In this document: in pieces, positions 32,111-42,761 of the stretch
How the letters are laid out: each line of letters opens with the position of its first letter
Numbering within the stretch: the first letter of the stretch is position 1
The notes under the pieces: generated by a model
What the model was told of the DNA's origin: nothing
The model's database searches: none
Seen by the model: only the letters and a program-made list of their open reading frames with translations
DNA from: Phoma sp. XZ068
Taxonomy: Eukaryota; Ascomycota; Dothideomycetes; Pleosporales; Didymellaceae
Length of the DNA stretch: 64,000 bases
Reading direction: 5' to 3'
Assembly (NCBI GenBank): GCA_004835665.1
Contig: RBKR01000009.1
Span: forward strand, 372,001-436,000
Position numbers and translations under genes: made by a program

Positions 32111-33418
32111 CTTGCCGAGAAACTAGAGAGAATTCAGGTGGGAATTCAACCGGTGATGATGATACCAAGACGACAGCCTCGCAGCCTCATATATAGTCAA
32201 CCGATATCTCCTTTCTTGTTTCCTCGATCTCGCCACAAACTACTGCGTTTCCATGCTCTATCTCGGAGGCCATTTCAAACAAGGACGTTCGGATCCATTC
32301 GCATGGTACGCCTCGAGGGTCTGCTTCCTCTTGTAGGTTGGAACGCCGGTGAAGGTCCACTTGGATACCGGAACGACCAAAATTACATTTGCAGTTCCCT
32401 TGCTCTCAACGCTCATACGGTAATCATTGACCGAAGACATGGACTGCTCTCATGTTAAACGCTAGTCGAATCCTTCTCCGGTAATACGGCCGGTAGCTCA
32501 GGGTCTTTGCAGGCGGGTTGATAGCGAGTGGATACGGGGGCCTTACAGAGAAGCCAATGGCAAGCCTAGGAGCCGTGTGTTAATGCTGGGGTGAAAATCG
32601 TCCACGGGCACTGGCTGCCTGCTGGCCCTGAAACGACGGGATTCGCAGCTAGCGGCAGCATGCGGATGTACGCGTGTCAAGACGCGGTGGAGAATGATCC
32701 CCTGGGCCACAGTTCGTTGCTCTTAGGGACGGGGGAATGCTTGATGGAGGAGGTGCGAAGCGAGATGATTGCGTCCTTGCGGACCATCGTGCATTTCAAT
32801 TTTGCATTGACCAGCTGCCCACGTGCCGTCCCACTCTTGCGCAATTGCTTACCTTGTCGCATTGATCAGACGAATTTCAGGCGTACATGTACAACTGCAG
32901 GTCCCGGCCTGTCAGATTGTGATCTGTCTGTCACACACCTGACGCACGCCGCACACACGCCGCACCGGGAGGCTTTCGGCAGGTGGCGTCTCTAGCGAGC
33001 GGATTCCCCACACTTTTCGCCGAGGCTTCACCATGACATTCGACGGCTCTGCGATGACATGCCAGGGGAAAAGCGCATGCAATCCGCGGAACCGGGTGAC
33101 ATGTGCGCCCACACGCTTCCGCCGGACAATCCTTCGGCACTATCGAAACGTCTTGGCTGTGCTACTGTCGGGAGGCTACCCAAACGAGGCGCACGGTAGT
33201 TGCACGGTAGTCGCACGAGTGGTAGGCTGAATCATACAGGATGCCTCGAGTATAAACTACGCGACTAATCCCTGCGCACATCATACTCTTTACTATCTAT
33301 GGTGTGACCCACGAGCAGTCTGGCCTTTTAACTGCTCATTAAGCGTTCTCTTGCGTTGCGCGAACACGATTTCATCAGGGGATTCCCCTTGGAAGTTGAG
33401 CTTTCAAGAATCCCCACC
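32111..33418. other. Intergenic region between divergent genes
   Basis: About 1.3 kb between the oxidase start and the CFEM-GPCR start. It is GC-rich in places (32900-33200) with short overlapping open frames on both strands. No gene is supported. It probably contains both promoters. Confidence 0.45.
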
Positions 33419-34905
33419 ATGAAGAACCACATTCATTTGTTGTTGCTGCTGCTTCTGGGACTATGTGCGACAACACTGGCGCAGTCCAAATTGCCCGCCT
33501 GTGCTGTAAGTCTGAAAACTTGATCTCCACCTACCCTCATCTCTTACTGATGGGTCCAAGCAACTGTGCCTCAAGAGCGCCTTTGGTACGAACACTTGCA
33601 CGCCCACCGACCAAGCATGCATCTGCACAAATCCCATCTTTCAGGGCAATGTCACAGCATGCGTTGCTACGACCTGCACCATTCCTGAGTCACTGTGTAA
33701 GTAATCTAGCATCGACTCCGCAATGCGCGCGCTGAACGGTCCTCAGTGACCCGCAACATCAGTCTCACCAACTGCGGCGCACCCGTTCGCAATCGTGGCG
33801 AGAGCTATGTCGTCTTATCCAATACCATGATTGCTGTTGCGGCAGCATTCGTCGCCATCCGCTTTGCGTTCAAGGCCATAGTGTCGCGAATGGACATTGG
33901 TTACGACGACTGGTGTGTTCTTCTCACACTCATCGCCTCAACCCCGAGCGCCATCATTACTGTATATGGCACTGTGAGGAACGGCCTCGGTCAGGACATT
34001 TGGGTGCTGGAGCCTCGCGAAATTACTGAGATGCTGAAGTGGTTCTACGCCATGGCTTCGCTCTACTTCACTCAGGTCACGCTACTGAAGCTGTCGCTCA
34101 TCTTCTTCTACATCCGCGTGTTTCCAAGTAAAGACGTGCAGCGCCTCCTGTGGGGCACTGTGGTGTTTGTATTGCTCTGGGGGGCTGCTTTCGTCATAAC
34201 TGCTATCTTCCAGTGCCAGCCCATCCACTACTTCTGGACGAAATGGGACGGGATGCACAAGGGTTCCTGCCTGAACATCAACGCCATCACTGCTAGTAAC
34301 GCAGCAATCAGTATCGCGCTGGACTTTTGGATCCTCGGCATTCCACTCTGGCAACTATGGGGTCTCAAACTCCACTGGAAGAAGAAGGTCGCCGTTGCGC
34401 TCATGTTCTGCCTGGGAACGTTTGTAACAGTGGTGAGTATCCTTCGGTTGCAGGCTCTTGTGCACTTCGCTGCTTCGGCAAACGCAAGCTGGGAGTTCTA
34501 TGATGTCTCGGTCTGGAGCACAATCGAGATCTGTGTTGGTATTATGTGGTAAGTTTGCCATTCCTCTTCAGACCGCACAAGAGTGCTAATTTCAAATCTA
34601 GCGCCTGTCTGCCAACCTTACGACTACTGCTCGTCAAGCTCTTCCCCATCCTCAGCGGCTCCTCGGCTCGGTCCAGGAACAAGTACTACAACTATGGCAG
34701 CGGCAACGAGCTGAAGAACATTGGGGCCCAGAGCCAAAGCAAGCGATCTCACCACAATGGCACTGCAATTTCGAGCCCACGGAGTGGAGTGTTCGAACAA
34801 GGAGATGGAATCACGGTCAAGACCAGCTATACGGTTCAGCATAGCCATGGGGACACTGATGAGGCCAGTCTAGTAAGCCACGAGGATAATAAGAATAAGC
34901 CCTAG
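33419..34905 (+). CDS. CFEM-domain seven-TM receptor (Pth11-like GPCR)
   Basis: Four exons (33419-33505, 33561-33696, 33747-34548, 34602-34905) with introns of 55, 50 and 53 nt give 442 residues. A signal peptide (MKNHIHLLLLLLLGLCATTL) is followed by a CFEM module with eight Cys (ACA-LC, NTC, QACIC, AC, TC and TNC). A seven-helix region comes next, including VLSNTMIAVAAAFVAIRFAF, the family hallmark DIGYDDWCVLLT, LLKLSLIFFYIRVF, and IFQCQPIHYFW. The cytoplasmic tail is short, hydrophilic and Ser/His-rich. Pth11-type receptors sense surface and host cues in plant pathogens such as Magnaporthe. Here that role is by family analogy only. Confidence 0.93.
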
Positions 34906-35710
34906 ATAGATCTAATTGTATCCATTCTAACATTCAGCATCATCTATACGAGCTCTGCTCTATACTTGCTTTCGTCTGCCATTCTTACGCACTTGACACA
35001 CACGTCGCGCAGGCCATACACCCAGACTCCCACTCTCCTTTCCCGTTGGCACTCTTCATCAAACCATTAGCTCTAGCCCCGAAAATTTCGGTGCTTGGGA
35101 AGCCGAACCAAACTACGAGACTCGGGAACATACTTGTGCCCAATTAAGATCAACGTACGTGACTCGCTCATGAGGCTGTTAGTGGGTCTGACACTGTTGG
35201 AATCCTGCGTAAGCTTTCGGCATCTGCCAGGGCAAACCATCGTACGTAGTGACAGGTTCAAGCGCGTGCTACATGCGGGGTTCTTTCTCGATAAAGAAAA
35301 GATAAGAGCATCTGGAGTGTGACAAGGGTGAGCTCGATGAGGTACTCAACATGCTGCGGAGGTTCCCACCCCTTGCTCCCACGCGGTGTGATCGGCTGCC
35401 TCGGCGAGAACCCGGCGATCACCAAACTCCACGTGGTGGTATTGCTCCACTGCGTCCACAACAAACTCGTGGTGGGTGCTTCGACAGCGCAGATCGAGGT
35501 GATCAGTGAAAATCATCCTCGGCCCAAAATCAGATCATTTGCGGTGTCATGTGCGGGAAGGCTTCCGCGATTTTTTCGCTTCGGGTTTTGTTCAGCCTCG
35601 CATGCGTTCGGAGCGGGTGAGGTTCAGAACGCCACATGTGGCTGGAGTGTGGGTGGGTAAGAAATTTATAACTGAAACTTTATTCTTAATCGCCTGCCCC
35701 CTTCGACACG
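34906..35710. other. Intergenic region
   Basis: No supported gene. Small open frames (35319-35660 and others) overlap on both strands. The last part is presumably promoter for the rhodanese gene. Confidence 0.45.
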
Positions 35711-36919
35711 ATGAGCCAATCTGCCCCCCATCGAGACAATTCCGATCCAGTCTCGTACACGTGCACATGTCCGGCAAAGACCGAAGGTGGGCACGTGTTG
35801 CTGTTTTACCGCTACTGGGCGAATACACCTGCTTTGCCTCAAACACACATACCTAAGACGCAGGATCGACAGGCCCTGGCCGACTTCCATAGGAAGCTCA
35901 CATCCGAACTTCAATTAGGTGGCAAACTGCGAATCGCGCTCGAAGGATTCAACATCACCCTCGGTGGGACAAGGGTTGCAATCGAGACCTACATCGACGC
36001 ATGCTGTGCACACTGGTCATTTGCCGGCATCGACCTCTCCACCCCTGCAGCCCGCGATGCTTACTTCAAGCCTACACCGGGCTGCGCTTGTGCTTTCGGC
36101 GGCAAGGCGTCTATCAAAGTAACAGCTGAGATTACCCCATTGGGTATCACTAACTATGCACCATCGTCTTGGTCGAATGTGATCCCCTTGCAGCCTGCAG
36201 AGTTCCATGACCTTTGCAAAAGAGGAGACATACCGCTGATAGACGTTCGAAACCACTACGAGAGCCGCATTGGGTATTTTGTCCGTAGTGATGGGACGGT
36301 GGCGGTGAGACCACCAGTGCGAAGATTCAGCCAATGGCCTGGGTACGTGGTGAGGCATGTCCTCGGCAATGATGTGTATAGGAATCCTCAAGGAATAGCG
36401 ACCTATTGCACCGGCGGGATTCGGTGCGAGAAGGGTGCGCGCTGGATGCAGGAAGCATTAGTGAAGGAAGGCGGAAGCAGTGATGCGCCGGTGTACACGC
36501 TACATGGCGGCATTGTTGCCTATCAGGCTTGGATGCAAGATGAGGTCAAGGCAGGGAGGAAGAAGCCAGAGGAAAGCTTCTTCAAAGGGACCAACTACGT
36601 TTTCGACGCGAGAGGAGCCATTGGAGCTCATGACGCGGTCTCAGCATGCCACAGCTGCGGGGAGCCAGAGGATCGTCTCGGCAAGTGCGAGGCGCCTGGC
36701 TGCCACTTAGTGCTTGTTGTTTGTGAGCCGTGCGGGCAGAAAGGTGGCATACATTGCTGTGAAGATTGCCGCCAGATCAACTTAGGGCGGCAAGATGAAG
36801 CGTCACAAGGTAGACGTCTGTGTAGTTGCGAGAGTGATCGAGAGAGATCACTTTGGGGCAACACGGGAGCCGGGCTCGGTCAAAGCAAGCGGCGCCTAAA
36901 GGCTGCGGTATCAGAATGA
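35711..36919 (+). CDS. Rhodanese-domain protein of the TrhO/TSTD2 type
   Basis: The intronless frame gives 402 residues. The N-terminal UPF0176-like part (VLLFYRYWANTP, LRIALEGFNITLGG) precedes a rhodanese domain. The active-site loop is YCTGGIRCEKGARWM, with the catalytic Cys at residue 233, and EFHDLCKRGDIPLIDVRNHYE comes before it. Bacterial TrhO hydroxylates U34 of tRNA; the human relative is TSTD2. A C-terminal Cys-rich cluster (CHSCGEP, CEAPGCH, CEPCGQK, CCEDC) resembles a metal-binding module. A role in tRNA modification is inferred from the family. The gene is convergent with the GH43-like gene, with 168 bp between stops. Confidence 0.88.
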   Translation: MSQSAPHRDNSDPVSYTCTCPAKTEGGHVLLFYRYWANTPALPQTHIPKTQDRQALADFHRKLTSELQLGGKLRIALEGFNITLGGTRVAIETYIDACCAHWSFAGIDLSTPAARDAYFKPTPGCACAFGGKASIKVTAEITPLGITNYAPSSWSNVIPLQPAEFHDLCKRGDIPLIDVRNHYESRIGYFVRSDGTVAVRPPVRRFSQWPGYVVRHVLGNDVYRNPQGIATYCTGGIRCEKGARWMQEALVKEGGSSDAPVYTLHGGIVAYQAWMQDEVKAGRKKPEESFFKGTNYVFDARGAIGAHDAVSACHSCGEPEDRLGKCEAPGCHLVLVVCEPCGQKGGIHCCEDCRQINLGRQDEASQGRRLCSCESDRERSLWGNTGAGLGQSKRRLKAAVSE

Positions 36920-37087
36920 AGAAAACTATGGTAACGAGTAACGACCAAATTGGAGACCCAGTCCGACATGCTTCTTGGACACCTTCTTAGCATTTGGTGG
37001 GCACACAATCTCCCGAGACCATTGACTTCAAGATTTCCCATTCATTGCTAGACGTCGAGCTGCTAGTACACTACCTAACTCCCACTT

Positions 37088-38192
37088 TCAAAAGGATCGT
37101 GCCGGATACTTGGCCCTGATCGCGTCCAACTCCGCCTTCGTTACCTGTGTCACAGAACCATGCTTCAAACCTGTTGGGAAGCCGGTTCTACTGGAAGCAG
37201 TCCATGTCTTCAAGTCTGTCGACTCGAATGGCACGTACTCTGTGTAGTTGTCAAGGAATATGTGGTACTTCCCAGCCTCGGTGTTGTCAGCGTATGATGC
37301 CGTGCCTTCCCATGGGCTTCCAGATGTAACGTAACCAGGAACACGCTCCCACGAACCGAAGAGACCACCAGTGGTGTTCTCTTGGTATATCTGGTTCACA
37401 GTCTCATTCTTGATGAATCGGGTGAAGTGGCCGGGCTGGCCAAGGTACTGGAACTCTTGATCTATGACGGGCGTGCCATCTGCGATGTAATCTGCGGGTG
37501 ATGTGAAAGTCTTGAAGTCTTTGGTGGTTGTATAGCGGATGCGGTCTAGCCCAGCAACCCCGTTATGCGCTGTGTCAGCAGCATCATAGAAGCGTGATGC
37601 CCAGAACACGTAGAACTGCTGTGTTGCATCGTCCCATACAGCAGACGGCGCCCAGACCATGCCGGCGGTATCATCCTCAACGCTGAACACTGTCAGCTTT
37701 GACTCCATGAAAGGAGAGCTCAACGTACGTGTTTAGAGATGCAGCAGACCAGTCAACAAGGTTGCTTGAACTCCACACTACGATACCACGACTACCTCGA
37801 CGTGTTGCTTCATCCCAAGAAAACCCAGCTGCATTGATATCAAGATCTATTGCTCAGGTCAGAGAGATGTGTACCGACGTTAGAAGTGTTCACTCATGCT
37901 TACCAGTCGCAATAAGATAAAATTGGTCACGGGCGCCATTCGATGTCAGGTAGACGTCGCGCACAGCATTGGTGCCAACGTTTGAAGTTAGGACAGCATT
38001 CCCACCGTTGATCTTGGTGAAGCTTGTAGGCAAGTTATCATTTGAGAGATACCACTGGACCGTAGGGTTCACATCTGAGAATGTCGAAACAAGATAGCCA
38101 GCATACTCGCTTTGTCTCCTGTCAACAGGGCTGGCAGACCCAAAGGAAATGAGTGCCGTGACGACAGCTAAGGAGCATGAGGTGAAGCGCAT
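37088..38192 (-). CDS. Secreted GH43-like glycoside hydrolase
   Basis: Three exons (38192-37904, 37846-37729, 37682-37088) with introns of 57 and 46 nt give 333 residues. A signal peptide ends after ALISFGSASPVDRR. The five-bladed beta-propeller pattern of GH43-type proteins is seen as repeated short blocks: YAGYLVSTFSDVNPTVQWYL, NAVRDVYLTSNG, SRGIVVWSSSNLVDWS, GMVWAPSAVWDDATQQFYVF and KYHIFLDNYTEYVPF. VRDVYL and the WAPSAV Asp/Trp region fit catalytic blades. Family members trim arabinan or xylan side chains outside the cell; which substrate is cut here cannot be told. Confidence 0.87.
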
Positions 38193-38394
38193 CTTGAGAT
38201 TTTGCTGAAAGACTGTATAAAGTCTGTTGTTCCATCAACATCATTTATACCTGCTCTGTAAACATGCAGATCCCCGATGAATAGCGAGATCTTCAGGTCG
38301 GACATAGTTCGATTTGAAGATCCCCAAGCATTTCTCCCCGCATATTCATATGAACTAGCTTTCTTTGAACTGAATACGGGGTTAGCATTCGCAC

Positions 38395-39228
38395 CTAAGA
38401 TTCCAAGACCGTACCTGCAGCATCAGCGGCGGAAGAAATAGAGGTGACGGAGTCATCATCGGTCAGTTCGCCGAGAACACAACAAACCTGGAAAAATAAC
38501 TTCCGAGCAACATGTCGTGACCAAACACTGTCGAAGGTCTTGCGTCGGATTAATATACTAGCGTGACGCACCAAGGATGTAAGGTCCTTGGGAATTGTGA
38601 TGATGAAGTGCAGCCTGGAGATTTCCAAGGCTGTCTTGGCGCGCTCCCCTCCAGCTGCACTTTTGCGTTTCAGCTCTTTCAGTATACCACCACAGCTCGG
38701 TCATCATGAGCATTACAACGAACTCTACGGTGACCCTTCGAACTCGATCTCTTCTATGGCTGCATGTTTCGAGGTCTCATCGAACCACATTGCGATGTCG
38801 AACCGGCGAGGGACCGCTCACCTGACTCGACGCTTCCACAGGCCAACTTCGGTCTTCCAACTCATGCTGTTTGCAGAGCTTCACAACGTTCCGAATAAGA
38901 CTCAATGCTGTATCTCCAGTTGAGGAGGCCATCGCGAAAGCCCTTGTGGTTGACGTAGTCTTGACATTCCCGAGGTGCCGCGTTGGTGAGGTGCCGTAGG
39001 TGGCTCTAAAGTGCCCGACGAGAACCCGGCAGTGCTTTGTAAAGCAGGAGGTTGGAGCGAAGAACTTGATGGTGGCCCAAAGCGCAACGCGCAAAAGCTT
39101 CGTACGAAAGACAGATGCCATTGTGGAAACCAGAATGGAGGCTTAGACTCACGAATCTCACCAAGCCTGATATTCGGTGCTTCGCAGCTGCCAAGGCTTT
39201 CATAGATAGACTTGACGTTGCTTGACAT
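38395..39228 (-). CDS. Possible multi-exon gene of unknown function
   Basis: This is a tentative model on the minus strand. A frame from about 39121 reads ...TGDTALSLIRNVVKLCKQH and ELEDRSWPVEASSQ, then meets a GTGAGC donor near 38821. A frame ending at 38395 reads GGERAKTALEISRLHFIITI, PKDLTSLVRHASILIRRK and ends AADAAGTVLES. Both look like real protein (balanced composition, helix-forming), and the 5' end may be MSSNVKSIYESLGSCEAPN at 39228. I could not fix all splice sites and recognise no family. The segment may equally be a decayed gene. Confidence 0.3.
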
Positions 39229-39583
39229 TGCTTACCGACGTTGTTGCGGATGTAGGCGCATCGAGCTAACGGGATGCCCTTGCAGATCTTCTCAACCGTG
39301 CGACCAATCTGAACAACTCATACGACCACGAGCTCCAGGACCAATATGGCCATGTTTCCAATCCCAAAACTCCGATTGGCCATGCTGTCTGCTCCAACCT
39401 GTATCTGACGCCGTGTACATCATCGAGAGCAGTCGACCTTCCGCTCTGATCCAAGTTCAATTCAACATGGTGCCACTTTTCACTGCGGCAGTCGAAGTTG
39501 GATACTGGCAGAAAGTTCTTATAAGTTGCTGCCAGTGCCACAGCAATGGATAGACAACGACAAATCAAGACGGGTACAGTACC
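39229..39583. other. Intergenic region before the PhoD gene
   Basis: About 355 bases without supported coding sequence. It presumably carries the promoter of the phosphatase gene. Confidence 0.45.
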
Positions 39584-41614
39584 ATGATGCTGTACACACT
39601 TTCCGTGCTGGCAGCACTGGCTGCAACTGCCACAGCATCATACGATGACAACATCAACTTCAAAAGTCCCTCTTTCGATCATCCTTCCATGGGTATTGAT
39701 GTGCCGAAGATGATGAGAAGGCATCTTCAGAAGCGTGATTATAACGTCACCATTGACCCCAGCAAGCTCAACTTCACTCACGGTGTGGCATCTGTGGGTG
39801 TTCGCAATCAAACAAGCCCGTATAACACTGACATGGGTACCTAGGGGGATCCATACCCTGGTTCAGTAATCCTCTGGACCCGCATCTCGCCACAGCTGGA
39901 AAATGACCGTTCGAATGTTACAGTTGCTGGGACTGTACCTTTATACTCTCATGAAACAGAGCGCTACATCCGCGCGTCTACCAGTCCTATCTGCGTTGAG
40001 TACCAAGTTTCGACCAACAAGAACATTACTGGAGGTGTCGTCAGCCACGGAAAAGCGTACACGACCAGCGACATCGACTATACCGTGAAAGTCGAAGCTA
40101 AGGGGTTGTCCCCATACACCACATATTACTACCGCTTCAATGTCTGTGGGTCTTCCAAGCAAAGTCCCATTGGCCGCACCAAGACGTCGCCCACTGAGGA
40201 TGATGATACTACCGAGCTTGGTCTCGCAATCTTCTCTTGCAGCAACTTCCCAAATGGCTACTTCAATGCATATGGGAACGCTGCACGCAGAGACGAGGTA
40301 GATTACTTCGTTCATTTGGGAGACTACATCTACGAGACGAGTTCCGGTGTTCTTGGGCGAGATGCTCGTGCTTCCAACCCACCTCGTACCATTTTCACGC
40401 TGTACGACTACCGCGCCAGAATCGCCCAGTACCGCACCGATCTTGACTTGGCTCTCGCGCACCAGAACTTTGCCTGGATCACGACCTGGGACGACCATGA
40501 AGTCAGCAACAATGGCTACCGCGACGGCTCCTCGGCCGTGAACAACACAGAGAGCTCCTTCATCCGCAGTGGTGGTGTTTCTGTCGATCAGCGCAAGATG
40601 AACGCCGTTCGCGCTTATTTCGAATGGATGCCGATCCGCCAGGTCAATCTAGACGACAATTTGCGCATCTGGAGAAACTTTCAGATGGGAAAGCTGTTCG
40701 ATTTGATCGTCTTGGACACGCGAAACTACGATCGCTCCATCACTGATCTCAACTGGAACACCGATTACGTCACCTCTATCAGGAACGATGCCGGCAGATC
40801 GCTTATGGGCTCGAACCAGGAGAACTGGTTCTACCGTACCCTCTCAGAGAGCAAAGAGCGAGGCGCTGCTTGGAGAGTCATTGGTAACCAGATCGTCTTC
40901 TCGAGGGTCAATATTTCTTCGTGGTTTGGATCTGAAGAAGAGCCCTACAATGTCGACCAGTGGGATGGCTACACATCGAACAGGAACAGAACCTACCAGC
41001 ACCTCTACGGAAACCAGATCGATAACACCATCATGCTCGCTGGTGATTCCCACGCCAACTGGGTGTCAGATCTGCTCTGGGTCGACCCTGAGTCTGCACC
41101 CTTCGCCTCCACCAACAACGGCGTCGACATTCCAGCATACAATCAGGCCACTGGAGAAGGAGCCATTGGTGTCGAATTCGCAGTCACAGCTGTATCCTCA
41201 TCTGGTTTCACCGGCAACATCGCCACGACCAATGCCCAAGCGCAGAAGCTAGTCCGCGACAACACCGAGCTCATGTGGAACGAGGGCTACTTCCGTGGCT
41301 ACCTCGCGCTCTACCTCAATGCCAACGAGGCGCGCGCGGAATACTATGGTGCCCCTACCGTACGCACCCGCAATTCATATGACATTCCTCTTGCGAACTT
41401 CACTGTCAAAGCTGGTGCAAACCATCTCCAGAGGCCGATTGCGGGAGGCACGGTCAACTCTGGATACTTGAAGAATGCGGATCAGCCAGGCAAGGTTGCT
41501 AGTGTGAACGGTACGATTGCGCTTGACACTGTCACTGGCAAGTGGGGACCGGTGCCGAACGCACTGCTTGCGGGTGGTAACTACATCACCTACGCGAGGA
41601 CTAATAGTACTTAG
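39584..41614 (+). CDS. PhoD-like alkaline phosphatase/phosphodiesterase
   Basis: Exon 1 (39584-39793) and exon 2 (39845-41614) are joined over a 51-nt GTGGGT...TAG intron. Splicing restores the family motif FTHGVAS-GDPYPGSVILWTR and removes an in-frame TAG, giving 659 residues. A signal peptide (MMLYTLSVLAALAATATA) indicates secretion. Metal-binding blocks are LGDYIYE, WDDHEVSNNGYR, LDTRNYDRS and MLAGDSHANWVSDLLW. The N-terminal Ig-like PhoD_N domain spans roughly residues 60-170. PhoD enzymes release phosphate from phosphomonoesters and diesters using calcium and iron in bacterial members. Fungal secreted homologues probably serve phosphate scavenging, which is inferred. Confidence 0.95.
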
Positions 41615-42761
41615 AAGTTATAGAACCTTGGTTGCGGAGGACATGTAGTTGATATTATAGCATATCATATCATGCATCGTCTCACTCTCTATTCCACCAT
41701 GATTTACTCTATCAAGGTCATTTGACAATACTTCACCGAGGCCACATTGAAAACCCCATGCACTACTAATTCAGTCTACCAATGCGCCACCAAGGGCAAA
41801 AGTCAGCATCCCCAACTATCACCATCTCAGAACATCAAATGAGCAAAAAGAAGGTCTTGCCCGGAATCGAACCGGGGTTGCCGGAAGATACTGAAGAGAT
41901 CAGAATCCGGAGTGATAACCGCTACCTATAAGGAATTAGTTGTCTGCTACGAATCGAATTGATCAGGGAAGAACGTACACTACAAAACCATGTTTTGCTT
42001 AGTCAGCTTTGATGGGTGGGCGAGGTAAAATAGCATTTATATTTGAGGAGATATCTGTGTTGGAAAGTGAAATACCTCGTATGTCGTACTGTTGTGTCAA
42101 AGCACACATGGTGCGTCTTGGCTGTGGGGGTGAAGTAGATTTTTTTTTCGAAGGCGGATGTGGGGCGCGCTGCAGCCTTGCTTCTGATGACAAAACGCTC
42201 GTAGGGGGGCTTTGAATGGAGGTTACACGATGCGAGGCTTACCCTTGTGCCTCTGAAATTAGTCGTGGTTGTTGGTGTCGGAATTGGACGTTCTAAGGAG
42301 CTTCGTACAGCCGTCGTACAAGGCTTCAGTTCCCTTCTGGCATGCGCATGCGGAGACGGCTCCATATCTGCAATGTACATATACGAGAGCAAGGTAGAGC
42401 CCACCGCAAGATAAAGCGCAGACCGAGGCTCATCTGACCACCTGCCTCGAATGGACATGCCTCTCACGGCAGATTAGCGGGGACAGAAAATAGTACCGTT
42501 GCATTTTTCAAGGATCAAGCATTGCCGAGGAAAGCTTGTTCGAGATAAGAGTGGGGTATGCAAGGCTTTGCAGCTAGCATCACACGGTGACGCCCTATCT
42601 ACCACTCAGAGTCTGCACCGGAGCTCGCCAGAAGCGTGACGCGGCGCCGATCCGTCAGTCTCGTTAAAATCCAACTTGCCAGCCGTTATGCGTCGCTCCC
42701 GACGTTCTTGTCGGCAACCCTTCCCCACACCCCTTCAGGACCCTTCACCAAGCGGCCCACG
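41615..42761. other. Intergenic region around the tRNA-like gene
   Basis: Apart from the tRNA-Gln-like element at 41852-41935 I see no supported gene. The frame of the permease is open upstream of its ATG back to 42636 but without another ATG. Confidence 0.45.
41852..41935 (-). tRNA. tRNA-Gln(CUG) with intron, probably degenerate
   Basis: Minus strand. The 3' half is perfect: T-arm CCCGGTTCGATTCCGGG, then CAAGACC and discriminator T. The anticodon arm is CCGGA-TTCTGA, a 13-nt intron at the canonical site after position 37, then T-TCCGG, giving anticodon CUG. A T5 terminator lies three bases downstream (41845-41849). The 5' half is poor: the first seven bases TTCCTTA match only three of the seven acceptor pairs expected with CAAGACC, and the D-arm is one base short. 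It may be a pseudogene or a diverged tRNA. Confidence 0.6.
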
